From assembly GCF_003987315.1 (NCBI RefSeq), contig NZ_PIPI01000002.1:62001-126000 (forward strand): 64,000 bases of DNA. Reading direction: 5' to 3'. Both the position numbers and the translations under genes were made by a program. The DNA is from Aliidiomarina haloalkalitolerans. GTDB lineage: Bacteria > Pseudomonadota > Gammaproteobacteria > Enterobacterales > Alteromonadaceae. Below are positions 7,823 to 16,680 of the stretch, piece after piece (position 1 is the first letter of the stretch; every line of letters begins with the position of its first letter). Below the pieces are notes generated by a model. That model was not told the origin of the DNA and did no database searches. It worked only from the letters and a program-made list of their open reading frames with translations.

Positions 7823-9736
7823 ATGGCGGACGAGGCGCCCCTATATCGTAGCAACCCTGCACGCTCAGTTGCTCCCGATGGTCAGCTTTTGGTGCAAGGA
7901 AAGCCGGTGCAATGGCCGCAGCTCATTAAGTCAGGCCAACGGATTTTTATTGGTTCGCACGCCGCTGTGCCCCATGCATTAATTCGTAACCTCCTGGCCC
8001 ATTGCAAGTATTTGCATGATGTTGAAATTGTTCAAGTCGGCGCATTTGGTGATAACGCCTGGGCGGAAACGACCTACCAGAATCACTTCAAAGTAAATTC
8101 GTTGTTCATTGGTGGCGAACAAGTTCGACGCGCCGTCGCAGAAGGTCGTGCCGACTACACACCAACCTTTATGTCCGCGGTGCCTTCGCTATTTCTTGAC
8201 GATATTCTCCCGCTCGATGCCGCACTGATTATGGTTAGTCCAGCAGATCAGCACGGCTACCATTCGCTCGGCGTCAGTGTCGACGTCGTCTCGGCTGCCC
8301 TGCGAGCTGCCAAAACCGTGATTGCCCAAGTGAACCCGGCAATGCCAGTTACGTTTGGCCAAGCGTTTATTCACAAAGGGCAAATAGACGCGTTTTACTA
8401 TGCGAACGAACCCCTTTTAGAATTACCACCACCGAACTTCGACCCTATCACCGAACGCGTTGGCCAATACGTTGCTTTGTTAGTTGAAGACGGCGCAACC
8501 ATTCAAATCGGTTTTGGTAAAGTCTGTGAGGCAGCGCTGCGTTACCTCAGTAATCATCGTGATCTTGGCGTTCACAGTGAGTTGATTACCGACGGCATCA
8601 TGGATCTGATGCTAAAAGGCGTGGTTAACAATCGCCTCAAAACCTTTCACCAACATAAGTGCGTGACGAGCTTTGCGATTGGTACCCAGCGCCTGTATGA
8701 CTATGTGAATCACAACCCGCACATTGGCTTTTACCCGAGTGAATATGTGAACTCACCTGCAAACATTGCGCGTAACGACCAAATGGTCTCGATTAACAGT
8801 GCGATTGAAGTCGACCTCACCGGACAGGTCGTTTCCGACTCCATCGGTTATCAGTTTTATTCCGGCATTGGCGGTCAGGTTGATTTCAGTCGCGGTGCGT
8901 CCATGAGCACAGGTGGTAAACCCATTATCGCGCTGCCATCGACCGCCAAAGACGGTACGATTTCGAGAATTGTGCCACACATTACTGAAGGCGCTGGCGT
9001 GGTCACATCACGTGCTCACGTGCATTACGTCGTCACCGAGTTCGGCGTTGCGTCACTGCGCGGTAAAAGCATTCGCGAACGCGCACTCGAGCTTATTCGT
9101 GTCGCCCATCCGAAGTTTCGTGCTGAGCTGCTTGCTGAGGTCCGGAAACACTACTATGTACCGAACTATCAAAAACAAACGCCGGTTGAAGTTCCAGAAC
9201 TCGGCGATGTCGGCTTTAAGGAGTTAAATATCGGTGGCGAAGCATTTGATTTACGGCCGCTGAATCCAAGCGACGAACGTCGTTTGCAGGAATTCTTTTA
9301 TTCCCACACCAAAGAAACCCTGCAAATGCGCTACAACTCGGTACCGACACAGATGAGTCGGGAGAAATCCTGTACGCTCGTGAGTGTCGACCAAAGCAAA
9401 GACCTCGCCTTGTGTATCGTCCGCCAGAAAGGTTCAGCAGCACAAATTCAAGCCGTTGGCCGCTATTACCTAAGCCATGACGGCAGCAATTGCGAAGTCG
9501 CCTTTGTCACCCGCGAAACTCACCAAGGTAAAGGCATGGCGAAACTGCTACTGGATGAAATGATCCGCATTGCGAAGCTTCGCGGTGTACAGAAAATGCT
9601 CGCCTACGTGCGCGCGGAAAACCAGAAAATGCTTGCGGTTTTTGAGCGTGCAGGTTTTCGACGCTTACCGGCTGATGAACCTGGTGAAGTGTATTTAGCG
9701 CTCGAATTAGGCAACACGCTCAGTGAGAAACAATAA
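7823..9736 (+). CDS. Acetyl-CoA hydrolase/transferase fused to a GNAT acetyltransferase
   Basis: 637 residues from the ATG at 7823, chosen for its GAGGTGG and because the longer frame (TTG, 7673) would start next to the terminator. Residues 1 to about 480 are a CoA-transferase/acetyl-CoA hydrolase domain (motifs GFGKVCEAAL, HSELITDGIMDL, TEFGVASLRGKS). Residues from about 490 to 637 are a GNAT N-acetyltransferase with the acetyl-CoA loop THQGKGMAKLL and the ENQKMLAVFERAGF end motif. Family knowledge: this fusion is annotated in many marine gammaproteobacteria, and its physiological substrates are not settled. The stop overlaps the start of the deacetylase gene (TAATG), so the two are translationally coupled. 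A combined role in acetyl-CoA handling and protein acetylation is an inference. Confidence 0.9.
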   Translation: MADEAPLYRSNPARSVAPDGQLLVQGKPVQWPQLIKSGQRIFIGSHAAVPHALIRNLLAHCKYLHDVEIVQVGAFGDNAWAETTYQNHFKVNSLFIGGEQVRRAVAEGRADYTPTFMSAVPSLFLDDILPLDAALIMVSPADQHGYHSLGVSVDVVSAALRAAKTVIAQVNPAMPVTFGQAFIHKGQIDAFYYANEPLLELPPPNFDPITERVGQYVALLVEDGATIQIGFGKVCEAALRYLSNHRDLGVHSELITDGIMDLMLKGVVNNRLKTFHQHKCVTSFAIGTQRLYDYVNHNPHIGFYPSEYVNSPANIARNDQMVSINSAIEVDLTGQVVSDSIGYQFYSGIGGQVDFSRGASMSTGGKPIIALPSTAKDGTISRIVPHITEGAGVVTSRAHVHYVVTEFGVASLRGKSIRERALELIRVAHPKFRAELLAEVRKHYYVPNYQKQTPVEVPELGDVGFKELNIGGEAFDLRPLNPSDERRLQEFFYSHTKETLQMRYNSVPTQMSREKSCTLVSVDQSKDLALCIVRQKGSAAQIQAVGRYYLSHDGSNCEVAFVTRETHQGKGMAKLLLDEMIRIAKLRGVQKMLAYVRAENQKMLAVFERAGFRRLPADEPGEVYLALELGNTLSEKQ

Positions 9737-10659
9737 TGGCCATTACCGTATTTAGTCATAGCTACTGCAGCTTACATAAAGTTACTGAAGTGCATCCTGA
9801 GCGCCCTGCTCGCCTCGGTGCGATTAACGATCAGCTCATCCGCTCGGGTATGGAGTATGTTTTAACCCAAAAAGATGCGACACCAGCAACTCGAGAAGAC
9901 TTGTATCGCGTGCATGACGTTGCCTACGTGAATGACCTCTTCGCGCGCGAACCGAAACCTGACGAGAGTCATATCTGGCTCGACCCTGACACCCTCATGG
10001 GCCCTGGCACATTGCGCGCCGCACTCTACGCAGCTGGTGCAGGCAAAAATGCGGTAGACGAAGTCATGCAAGGAGGCAATCAACGGACATTTTGTGCGGT
10101 GAGACCGCCAGGCCATCACGCAACTCGCAATCAAGCAATGGGTTTTTGTTTGTTCAACAATATTGCGATTGCCGCAGCATATGCCTTGCACGAATATCCG
10201 ATCGAGCGCGTGGCGATTGTTGATTTTGATGTGCATCACGGGAACGGAACCGAAGATATCTTTATCAGTGACGAACGAGTTTTGTTCTGTTCATCGTTTC
10301 AGCACCCGCTTTACCCCGATACCGGTGCTGACACCATCAGCCCACAGGTCATCAATATCCCTCTAGCGGCCGGTTGTCGTGGCTCTGAGTGGCGCGAAAA
10401 GGTCGCCGAACGGTGGTTTCCCGCCATCGACCATTTCGCTCCGGATCTGATTTTTGTCTCAGCAGGTTTCGACGGCCACCTCGAAGACGACATGGCGCAG
10501 TTTAATCTTGTTGAAGACGACTACCAATGGATTGCGTTGGAACTGGCGCAACTTGCGGATCGTCATTGCCAAGGACGGCTCGTTGCCATGCTTGAGGGGG
10601 GGTACAATATGAGTGCCCTTGGTCGCAGTGTTGTTGCCTTCTTAAAAGGCCTACTCTGA
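9736..10659 (+). CDS. Histone deacetylase family protein (class I/II-like, AcuC-type)
   Basis: 307 residues covering one complete arginase/deacetylase fold. Visible active-site motifs are RPPGHHA (tandem histidines, about residue 118), DFDVHHGNGTEDIF (zinc Asp and His, about 156) and EGGYN near the C-terminus. Bacterial relatives hydrolyse acetyl-lysine in proteins (AcuC removes acetyl from acetyl-CoA synthetase), acetylpolyamines or related amides in the cytoplasm. It overlaps the upstream GNAT-fusion gene by one base, so the pair could acetylate and deacetylate the same targets; this is an inference from gene order. Its 3' end overlaps the convergent comF gene by 9 bp. Confidence 0.9.
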   Translation: MAITVFSHSYCSLHKVTEVHPERPARLGAINDQLIRSGMEYVLTQKDATPATREDLYRVHDVAYVNDLFAREPKPDESHIWLDPDTLMGPGTLRAALYAAGAGKNAVDEVMQGGNQRTFCAVRPPGHHATRNQAMGFCLFNNIAIAAAYALHEYPIERVAIVDFDVHHGNGTEDIFISDERVLFCSSFQHPLYPDTGADTISPQVINIPLAAGCRGSEWREKVAERWFPAIDHFAPDLIFVSAGFDGHLEDDMAQFNLVEDDYQWIALELAQLADRHCQGRLVAMLEGGYNMSALGRSVVAFLKGLL

Positions 10660-11304
10660 TTCTGGTGGTAAGGTATACGCCAAGCTCCAAGCGTCAACCA
10701 CACATGGAACTTGACGAAGCGTTTGTGCCACCGCCTCGACCGTCGCACCACTGGTAATGACATCGTCAATAATGGCAATGCGCTTGCCCCGCAGAGGTTC
10801 GCGCCAAGCAAAAGCCTGTTCTAGGTTGTCTAAGCGTTGCTGAGCATTTGATAAATGGTTGGCGACGCTATGGCGACGTTGCAGCGGTTCCTGAATAGGA
10901 ATACCAAGCAAAGTTGACAGCTCATCCGCCAAGAGCCGGGCTTGATTATAACCGCGGCTGAGCCAGCGGCGATTACTTAACGGCACCGGCACTAAAACAT
11001 CCGGCATATACACCCGCTCATGTTGATAGACTTTAATTGCTTGCGCTGCCAGCATAGGCGCCATATGAACCGCAAGACGCGGAAAGTTGTTGAACTTCAA
11101 GTCATGAATCCAGCGCATTACGGGTTGTTGATACGCAAATGCGGCTAGCCACAGTCGTGTTGCTTGTTGGCCGCCAATAATCGGACGCGGCGCTAAGCGC
11201 GGCAAGTCAGCAAAGCAGGTGACGCAAAGACCTGACTGTAATAACCTGTGCGTTCGACAAAGCCAGCAGAAACCGGTATTTGAGAGTCGTTGCCAAAGGT
11301 GCAT
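10651..11304 (-). CDS. comF: ComF/GntX family phosphoribosyltransferase-like protein
   Basis: 217 residues. An N-terminal zinc-ribbon-like part has two Cys pairs (FCWLC and LCVTC, residues about 12-30). A type I phosphoribosyltransferase domain follows, with the PRPP loop IAIIDDVITSGATV (about 170-183) and the PVPLSNRRWLSRGYNQA motif (about 110). Relatives act in DNA uptake during transformation (ComF) or have unclear roles (GntX). The order comF divergent from bioH is the same as gntX-bioH in E. coli. This window also carries comM (39338-40873), so natural competence is possible but not shown. Confidence 0.93.
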   Translation of the reverse strand: MHLWQRLSNTGFCWLCRTHRLLQSGLCVTCFADLPRLAPRPIIGGQQATRLWLAAFAYQQPVMRWIHDLKFNNFPRLAVHMAPMLAAQAIKVYQHERVYMPDVLVPVPLSNRRWLSRGYNQARLLADELSTLLGIPIQEPLQRRHSVANHLSNAQQRLDNLEQAFAWREPLRGKRIAIIDDVITSGATVEAVAQTLRQVPCVVDAWSLAYTLPPESE

Positions 11305-11368
11305 GCCAACCTCCTTATTTGATAGTATTTAAGTCCATACGCAGTCGTTGATAGGAAACCTAGCCTAG

Positions 11369-12223
11369 ATGCCCAATAAAGCCAGAGAATTAAGCCTTCA
11401 CGTACAAAAATGCCAACAGACTGGCAATGCGCCAACCTTAGTCTTGTTGCATGGCTGGGGACTGAATAAAGAAATTTGGACACCGGTTCTGCCGCGACTC
11501 GCAGAGTTTGCCCATATAGTGACCGTTGATCTGCCCGGCTTTGGCCATTCCTCTTGGCAGTCTGAAAACAGTCAATTCGATCATGCCTGCCATCGCCTTA
11601 TGGCCAACCTAGCCCATCATCTTGATGGACCATTCTATATAGCGGGCTGGTCACTTGGTGGGTTGTTTGCGACCCAAATTGCGCTCGATTACCCAACGTA
11701 TGTGCGACGAGTTATGACCATTGCTAGTTCGCCTTGTTTTATGGCGCGCGAAAGTGTTTCGATAAGTGCCAGTGCGCCCTGCAGCCAAACGGAAGCTTGG
11801 CCCGGTATTAAGCGGGAAACCCTAGAAGCCTTTCGTTACCAGCTCAGCACTAACTTCCAAAAAACATTAGAACGCTTTTTGGCGGTACAGGCGCTAGGTA
11901 GCCCAGCCGCAAAAGAAGAAATCAAAACGATGCGCGCATTGTTGGCAAGTTGCCCTGAGCCAGCGCCAGAAGCGCTGGTCGCTGGCTTGCGCTGGTTGGC
12001 TGAAGTGGATTTACGCGAAGATTTAAGCGCTCTACAAGTCCCTTTAGTACGATTATATGGCCGTCGCGACAGCCTTGTGCCCATTGCGACCAGCGCTGCA
12101 ATTACCCGCTACCTGCCGAGTCACATGCCAGCAAGCATTCAATTTGATGCCAGTGCGCACGCGCCGTTTATTACCGAGATAGACCGCTTTGTAGATACAT
12201 TAAACGACTTTGTCCTTGAGTAG
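11369..12223 (+). CDS. bioH: Pimeloyl-[ACP] methyl ester esterase BioH
   Basis: 284 residues, alpha/beta hydrolase fold. It removes the methyl group from pimeloyl-ACP methyl ester, the last step of pimelate-moiety synthesis for biotin, in the cytoplasm. The oxyanion-hole motif LLHGWGLNKEIW, the nucleophile elbow GWSLGG (Ser about 97), the acid region LYGRRDSLVP and the histidine in ASAHAPFI (about 265) are all present. At 284 residues it is slightly longer than E. coli BioH (256), with extra residues at the N-terminus and in the cap. It is divergent from comF (64-bp gap), which supports the bioH assignment over other hydrolases. Confidence 0.9.
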   Translation: MPNKARELSLHVQKCQQTGNAPTLVLLHGWGLNKEIWTPVLPRLAEFAHIVTVDLPGFGHSSWQSENSQFDHACHRLMANLAHHLDGPFYIAGWSLGGLFATQIALDYPTYVRRVMTIASSPCFMARESVSISASAPCSQTEAWPGIKRETLEAFRYQLSTNFQKTLERFLAVQALGSPAAKEEIKTMRALLASCPEPAPEALVAGLRWLAEVDLREDLSALQVPLVRLYGRRDSLVPIATSAAITRYLPSHMPASIQFDASAHAPFITEIDRFVDTLNDFVLE

Positions 12224-12231
12224 ACGCTGGT

Positions 12232-13041
12232 TCACTTTTGACAGCGAGCACAAAAGAAGCTGTTCCGTTGACCGATTCGCAATGAGCGGATCGGTTGCAA
12301 ACAGTTCACACACGGCTCACCTGCACGACCATAAACCTGGAGCTCTTGTTTAAAGTAGCCCGGCTTACCATCAGCACTGAGAAAGTCTTTCAAGGTGGTG
12401 CCGCCCTGAGCAATCGCTTTGGCAAGAATAACTTTAATAGCTTCGCCGAGCTCCAGATAGCGTGCTTTACTTATTTTTCCTGCGGCTCGGCGTGGGTCGA
12501 TACCGGTCGCAAATAAAGCTTCGTTCGCATAGATATTACCAACGCCAACAACTATGGTGTTATCCATAATAAATGACTTCACAGGCGCACTCTTGCCGCG
12601 CGATAACTCATATAAGCGTAACCCGGTGAAATCGTCGGTGAGAGGTTCCGGCCCAAGTTTCGACAATGCCTCATGTAACTCGCCAGGACCTTGCCACAAA
12701 ACTGCGCCAAAGCGACGGGCGTCATTTAATCGCAGACTTAAGCCATTATCGAGCTCAAGGGCAAAGTGATCATGCTTTTGCTTGTCGCTACCGGTCGGCA
12801 CCACGTGCAACTTGCCAGACATGCCAAGGTGAAGAATTAAGGTGCCCACTCGGGTTTCTAACAACAAATACTTAGCTCGTCGCTTGACCGACAGGACTTG
12901 TTCGCCAGTTAACTGTTGCACGTCGGCGGAAATTGGCCAGCGCAAACGCGGCTGCCAAACTTGCACATGTGTAATGGTTTGCTGTTCGAGGTGTGGCGCG
13001 ATACCTAACCGGCTGACTTCCACTTCTGGCAACTCTGGCAT
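12232..13041 (-). CDS. mutM: Formamidopyrimidine-DNA glycosylase MutM (Fpg)
   Basis: 269 residues, the normal length. It excises 8-oxoguanine and other oxidised purines and nicks the abasic site. The mature N-terminus [10 protein letters not shown] carries the catalytic proline and Glu. The helix-two-turn-helix region ([11 protein letters not shown], about 165) and a C-terminal zinc finger with CVNC and CARC pairs (about 245-267) are intact. Convergent with bioH (8-bp gap). In E. coli mutM lies by rpmBG-radC, and here those genes are 2-3 kb away with two genes between. Confidence 0.97.
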   Translation of the reverse strand: MPELPEVEVSRLGIAPHLEQQTITHVQVWQPRLRWPISADVQQLTGEQVLSVKRRAKYLLLETRVGTLILHLGMSGKLHVVPTGSDKQKHDHFALELDNGLSLRLNDARRFGAVLWQGPGELHEALSKLGPEPLTDDFTGLRLYELSRGKSAPVKSFIMDNTIVVGVGNIYANEALFATGIDPRRAAGKISKARYLELGEAIKVILAKAIAQGGTTLKDFLSADGKPGYFKQELQVYGRAGEPCVNCLQPIRSLRIGQRNSFFCARCQK

Positions 13042-13157
13042 AGACTATCCTATTGAAATTTAATGAACTATTTTTGTACCTTCGGCGCGACTCTGAGCGT
13101 ATATTTAGCGCCCCAGAAAACCGATACTAGTGTACCAGAGGAATAACACGTCAGGCG

Positions 13158-13838
13158 ATGACTCAATTACTTACAAGCTTGCACGACGAGCAAGGCCAAC
13201 TCACCACCGACATGGCCGACGAAGCTTGGATAGCCCGCTTCGACCAACTTGCCGATCGTGGCTATGTGATTATTCCAGACTTTCTTCCGAGTGACGAAGT
13301 TACGGCACTGTATCGCTACACGCAAAGCCTTGAAGAAAACGACTGGTCATTAGCCGGTGTGGGACGCGAGCACAACCACACAGTGAATACCCGCGTGCGC
13401 AGTGACCATATTCGCTGGTTGCAGCCCGCAATCGCTGCCGAGGCCGTGTATTTAAATACCATGGATGAATTGCGTGTTCGGCTTAATCGACGTTTATTTA
13501 TGGGACTATTTGATTACGAATGTCACCTTGCTCGCTATCAAGCTGGTGCTTTTTATCAAAAACACCTCGACGCATTCAAAGGTCGGAGTAACCGCGTACT
13601 CACCACCGTCTTCTATTTAAACCCAGAGTGGTCTGCCGATGATGGTGGCGAGCTGGTTATTTATGGCAGTCGAGGACAAGTGCTGGAAACTATTTTACCG
13701 CAGCAAAATACCCTAGTGGTTTTTCTCAGTGAGGTGTTTGTTCATGAAGTAAAAACCGCTCATCGCGAGCGGTTTAGTATCACGGGCTGGTTCCGTCACA
13801 ATACCTCGAACGCAGCCCGCATTGACCCTCAAACCTAG
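13158..13838 (+). CDS. 2-oxoglutarate/Fe(II) oxygenase, prolyl 4-hydroxylase-like
   Basis: 226 residues. The double-stranded beta-helix core has the iron-binding H-x-D in YQKHLDAF (about residues 136-138), the distal His in EVFVHEV (about 194) and the 2OG-binding Arg in RFSITGWFR (about 204-212). RYQAGAFYQKH and VFYLNP are typical of the SM-20/PhyH-like prolyl hydroxylase group. The target (protein proline or small molecule) cannot be read from sequence. The ATG at 13158 is used; the upstream sequence has a modest GAGGAA at 13139. The 3' end contains a hairpin that serves the facing gene. Confidence 0.85.
   Translation: MTQLLTSLHDEQGQLTTDMADEAWIARFDQLADRGYVIIPDFLPSDEVTALYRYTQSLEENDWSLAGVGREHNHTVNTRVRSDHIRWLQPAIAAEAVYLNTMDELRVRLNRRLFMGLFDYECHLARYQAGAFYQKHLDAFKGRSNRVLTTVFYLNPEWSADDGGELVIYGSRGQVLETILPQQNTLVVFLSEVFVHEVKTAHRERFSITGWFRHNTSNAARIDPQT
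13751..13775 (-). terminator. Intrinsic terminator of the DUF418 gene, inside the 2OG-oxygenase gene
   Basis: A 9-bp stem (AAACCGCTC / GAGCGGTTT, 5-nt loop) reads on the minus strand into TTTTTAC. It lies 67-91 nt past the minus-strand stop at 13842 and entirely within the plus-strand coding sequence. Confidence 0.65.
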
Positions 13839-13841
13839 CCG

Positions 13842-15089
13842 CTACGCTGCTTTGCGCATCGGCTGTAACTTCAGATAGGTCGCACTGCGCCATACCCATT
13901 CCATTGGGCCGTACTGGAATCGCTGCAGCCACCAGGTACTTAACCACAACTGGAAGCCGTACAACGCCAGTGCCATTAAAGTAATACCAAAACGGCCATA
14001 CTCGCCATATAAACCGATACCATAGCCATAGAACAAGGTCGTAAATACGATTGAGTGAGTCAGGTAGTTAGTTAACGCCATTCGCCCAGCCGGCGCAAGA
14101 TACTGAATCCATTTCTTACCGCTCAGGTAGAGCACGGTAAGAATCGCCATGTAAGCCAAACACAAACCAAGGTTCGCAACAGCTTGTAGGGTAAAAACCT
14201 GAGCGCCACGATAATCTGGGATCATCAGCTCTATATCAATGCCAAAGAGGCCAACAAAGAGCGCACTCGGCAAACCGAACAGTAAACCAAAAATAAGTAG
14301 CTTGCGAATCGTTTGCCGATGTTCAATGGGCTTAGTGAAAATATTCAAACGTGCGAGCGACGCACCAATGAGAATGGTGCCAAGAATGGTTGGCATGAAG
14401 AAAATAATGCCACCGCCGCCGTACATCAGAGCAATTTCACTCAACCGAAATTGCACGACTTCAGCAAAACTACCCGTTGCGTAGACCTGGTGAGCATTCG
14501 CAATCATCTCGGCCATCACTGCCCGTTGTTCGTCAAAATCCGCCATCATCTCTGGAGCCGCAGGTGAGTTCATGGCCATTTGTATACCCCATGCACCGAA
14601 CCAGTACAGCAGAATGGTTAAGGCAATAAATGCCACACCCCATTTCCATAACCGGCGTGCCGGTGTATTCACAAAGAGTAGCAAAAATAACCCTGCAATG
14701 GCATAGGTGAGAAGAATGTCACCGCCCCAAATATAGACAATATGAACAAAACCAAATAAGCCAAGTACGAAGATACGACGGAAGTACAACCAGCGCGGCG
14801 AACTTACTTTTTCTCGCGCTCGATCGAGGAACAGCACAAAGCCCATACCAAAGAGCAGCGAGAACATGGTATAGAACTTACCTTGCACAAAGGTGTACAC
14901 GCTCCAAGCTGTTGCGTAATCAAGCCCCGTTTGGCTGGTGTCTAGCCCATAGGCCATGGCCACCAGTGGCCGTTGAAAGTACTCGATGTTCATTAACAGA
15001 ATACCCAGCAAGGCAAAGCCGCGAATGATATCGAGTAGATGCATCCGCTCTTGCGGCGCGGTTGGGGTTGCCGTTGTCAGCGAGCTCAT
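13842..15089 (-). CDS. DUF418 (YeiB-like) multi-spanning membrane protein
   Basis: 415 residues with about 10 membrane segments. The N-terminal signature RMHLLDIIRGFALLGILLMN and a C-terminal DUF418 part (GRMALTNYLTHSI, ending GPMEWVWRSATY) match the YeiB family, predicted inner-membrane transporters or acyltransferase-like proteins of unknown substrate. The frame is open to 15224, but the ATG at 15089 has GGAG 8-9 nt upstream and matches family N-termini. A longer start would run into the rpmG terminator region. Convergent with the 2OG oxygenase gene (3-bp gap). Confidence 0.88.
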   Translation of the reverse strand: MSSLTTATPTAPQERMHLLDIIRGFALLGILLMNIEYFQRPLVAMAYGLDTSQTGLDYATAWSVYTFVQGKFYTMFSLLFGMGFVLFLDRAREKVSSPRWLYFRRIFVLGLFGFVHIVYIWGGDILLTYAIAGLFLLLFVNTPARRLWKWGVAFIALTILLYWFGAWGIQMAMNSPAAPEMMADFDEQRAVMAEMIANAHQVYATGSFAEVVQFRLSEIALMYGGGGIIFFMPTILGTILIGASLARLNIFTKPIEHRQTIRKLLIFGLLFGLPSALFVGLFGIDIELMIPDYRGAQVFTLQAVANLGLCLAYMAILTVLYLSGKKWIQYLAPAGRMALTNYLTHSIVFTTLFYGYGIGLYGEYGRFGITLMALALYGFQLWLSTWWLQRFQYGPMEWVWRSATYLKLQPMRKAA

Positions 15090-15210
15090 GAGAAAGTCTC
15101 CAAGGTTTCTTATTATTTTTTTGAGTGGCGTAAGTTTAGACGCCTTGGCAATTTTCGGCAAAGAAATAGATGTAACAAATGATGTAGATATCAACCTGAA
15201 TTTCAGCCAC

Positions 15211-15237
15211 AAAAAAACCCGCACGTAGCGGGTTTTT
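15211..15237 (-). terminator. Terminator of the rpmB-rpmG operon
   Basis: AAAAAACCCGC / GCGGGTTTTT with a 5-nt loop sits 19 nt past the rpmG stop. It is nearly symmetrical. On the minus strand it ends in a run of seven U residues. Confidence 0.9.
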
Positions 15238-15255
15238 CTTCAAGCTTAACGAAGC

Positions 15256-15411
15256 TTACTTAATTTTAGCTTCTTTAAACATGACATGCTTACGAACTAC
15301 TGGATCAAACTTTTTGATCTCAAATTTTTCTGGCATGTTACGTTTGTTCTTGTCTGTGGTATAGAAGAAACCAGTACCAGCAGAAGAAACCAGACGAATT
15401 TTATCGCGCAT
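15256..15411 (-). CDS. rpmG: 50S ribosomal protein L33
   Basis: 51 residues: begins [19 protein letters not shown] and ends [10 protein letters not shown], colinear with E. coli L33. The cysteine pairs seen in some zinc-binding L33 forms are absent, so this is the zinc-independent type. It is the second gene of rpmB-rpmG (29-bp gap) and ends just before a strong terminator. Confidence 0.97.
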   Translation of the reverse strand: MRDKIRLVSSAGTGFFYTTDKNKRNMPEKFEIKKFDPVVRKHVMFKEAKIK

Positions 15412-15440
15412 CGTATTATTCCTTTCGTTCTAGCCGGTAA

Positions 15441-15677
15441 TTAAATCCGGACGCCTTTAGCGCGCAGATCAGCCAGTACCGAGTCGATACCGTTTTTGTC
15501 GATGATCCGCATACCTTTAGTAGAAATGCGCAGTTTTACCCAACGCTTTTCGCTTTCAACCCAAAAGCGGTGGCTTTGTAGGTTTGGCAGGAAACGACGG
15601 CGGGTCGCATTGTTCGCGTGTGAGCGGTTGTTACCAACCACAGGCCGCTTTCCTGTTACTTGACATACTCGTGACAT
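15441..15677 (-). CDS. rpmB: 50S ribosomal protein L28
   Basis: 78 residues, the same length as E. coli L28. It starts [20 protein letters not shown] and contains the conserved FLPNL and [13 protein letters not shown] stretches. The ATG at 15677 is chosen over an upstream in-frame codon at 15704 because it matches the invariant family N-terminus and has CGGAGTAA upstream. First gene of the rpmB-rpmG operon. Confidence 0.98.
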   Translation of the reverse strand: MSRVCQVTGKRPVVGNNRSHANNATRRRFLPNLQSHRFWVESEKRWVKLRISTKGMRIIDKNGIDSVLADLRAKGVRI

Positions 15678-15752
15678 GTTCGTTACTCCGAAATTGCTTT
15701 GCAAGCTCGCCTAATCGCCCTGATGGCCTTGCCCTATAAATCGAGGGCGCAA

Positions 15753-15781
15753 TTTATACTAAAATTTGCCGCAAAAGACAA
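15753..15781 (-). promoter_or_regulatory. Sigma-70-type promoter of rpmB-rpmG
   Basis: On the minus strand a -35 TTGTCT (15776-15781) and a -10 TATAAA (15753-15758) are separated by 17 bp. The start site would be about 70 nt before the rpmB ATG. Confidence 0.7.
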
Positions 15782-15833
15782 GCTTCAACGCGTATTTTTT
15801 GCGCTTTAATCGTAAATTCAGATCATTTTTGAT

Positions 15834-16571
15834 CTATAACCAACCTCGTTCAGCAAACGAGACGGTTTCTCCGGCGCCGATAACAAAATGATCAAGCAAG
15901 GCCACATCGATCGTTGTCAGCGCCTCTTGGATCCTCGTCGTCACTCGTTGGTCGGCTTGGCTAGGCTCGGCCACACCAGAGGGATGATTGTGCGCTAGTA
16001 TCACAGCGGCTGCGTTATGACGCATGACCAATTTGATAATTTCGCGAGGATACACCGGGGCAGCATTAATCGTGCCGTAAAACAGCTCGCAATAATGCAG
16101 CAAACGGTGCTGACTGTCCAGCAATAAAAGCGCAAATACCTCTCTCGGTTGATGTCTCAGCTGCGCTGCTAAATAGTCTTTCACCATGTCTGGGCGGGTA
16201 AATCCGGAGCCGTCACGTAGTGGCGTCGCTAGATAGCGCCGAGTTAGCTCAAGAATGGCTTGAACTTGCATACAGCGCGCTAAACCTACCCCCGGTAATT
16301 CCAATAATTGCTCCTGTGGCAAAGCAAACAGTCCGGCGAGACCGCCGGAGAGTTTAAGAACCGACCGACTCCATTCAAGGACGTCTTGCCCTTGCCGCCC
16401 CGTACCGAACATCACCGCTAATAGTTCAGCATCGGTTAAACTTGCTGGACCGTGCGCGGCTAACTTTTCGCGTGGTCTTTCTTCAACTCGCCAGTCTTTA
16501 ATCGAGTGACGCACTAATTTGCTGTGCAGCTGCTCGTTGTTGTTCTCCGCTTTCTTAATTTCCGTACTCAT
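15834..16571 (-). CDS. radC: RadC family protein (JAB/MPN domain)
   Basis: 245 residues. An N-terminal helix-hairpin-helix-like region (ELPGVGLARCMQ, about 85) precedes a JAB/MPN+ domain with the metal motif HNHPSG followed by an Asp in EPSQAD (about residues 194-206). Named for a supposed DNA repair role. The true function of RadC proteins is unsettled, and the family has a metalloprotease-like site. The ATG at 16571 has a very strong AGGAGGTGG. Divergent from coaBC (109-bp gap), as in E. coli. Confidence 0.95.
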   Translation of the reverse strand: MSTEIKKAENNNEQLHSKLVRHSIKDWRVEERPREKLAAHGPASLTDAELLAVMFGTGRQGQDVLEWSRSVLKLSGGLAGLFALPQEQLLELPGVGLARCMQVQAILELTRRYLATPLRDGSGFTRPDMVKDYLAAQLRHQPREVFALLLLDSQHRLLHYCELFYGTINAAPVYPREIIKLVMRHNAAAVILAHNHPSGVAEPSQADQRVTTRIQEALTTIDVALLDHFVIGAGETVSFAERGWL

Positions 16572-16680
16572 AGGCCACCTCCTGTGGACATCAACCGCAA
16601 GGATCAACACGCAAAGATCGCCAAATGCGTCTTGCCCGTGTTATCTTTAAGGGTAAGGACTTACTTCCACGGAAACAACT

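Noticed and set aside
15820-15835. AGATCA-TTTT-TGATCT hairpin at the radC stop as a terminator
   Set aside because: Short AT-rich stem with no U-run after it; left unassigned.
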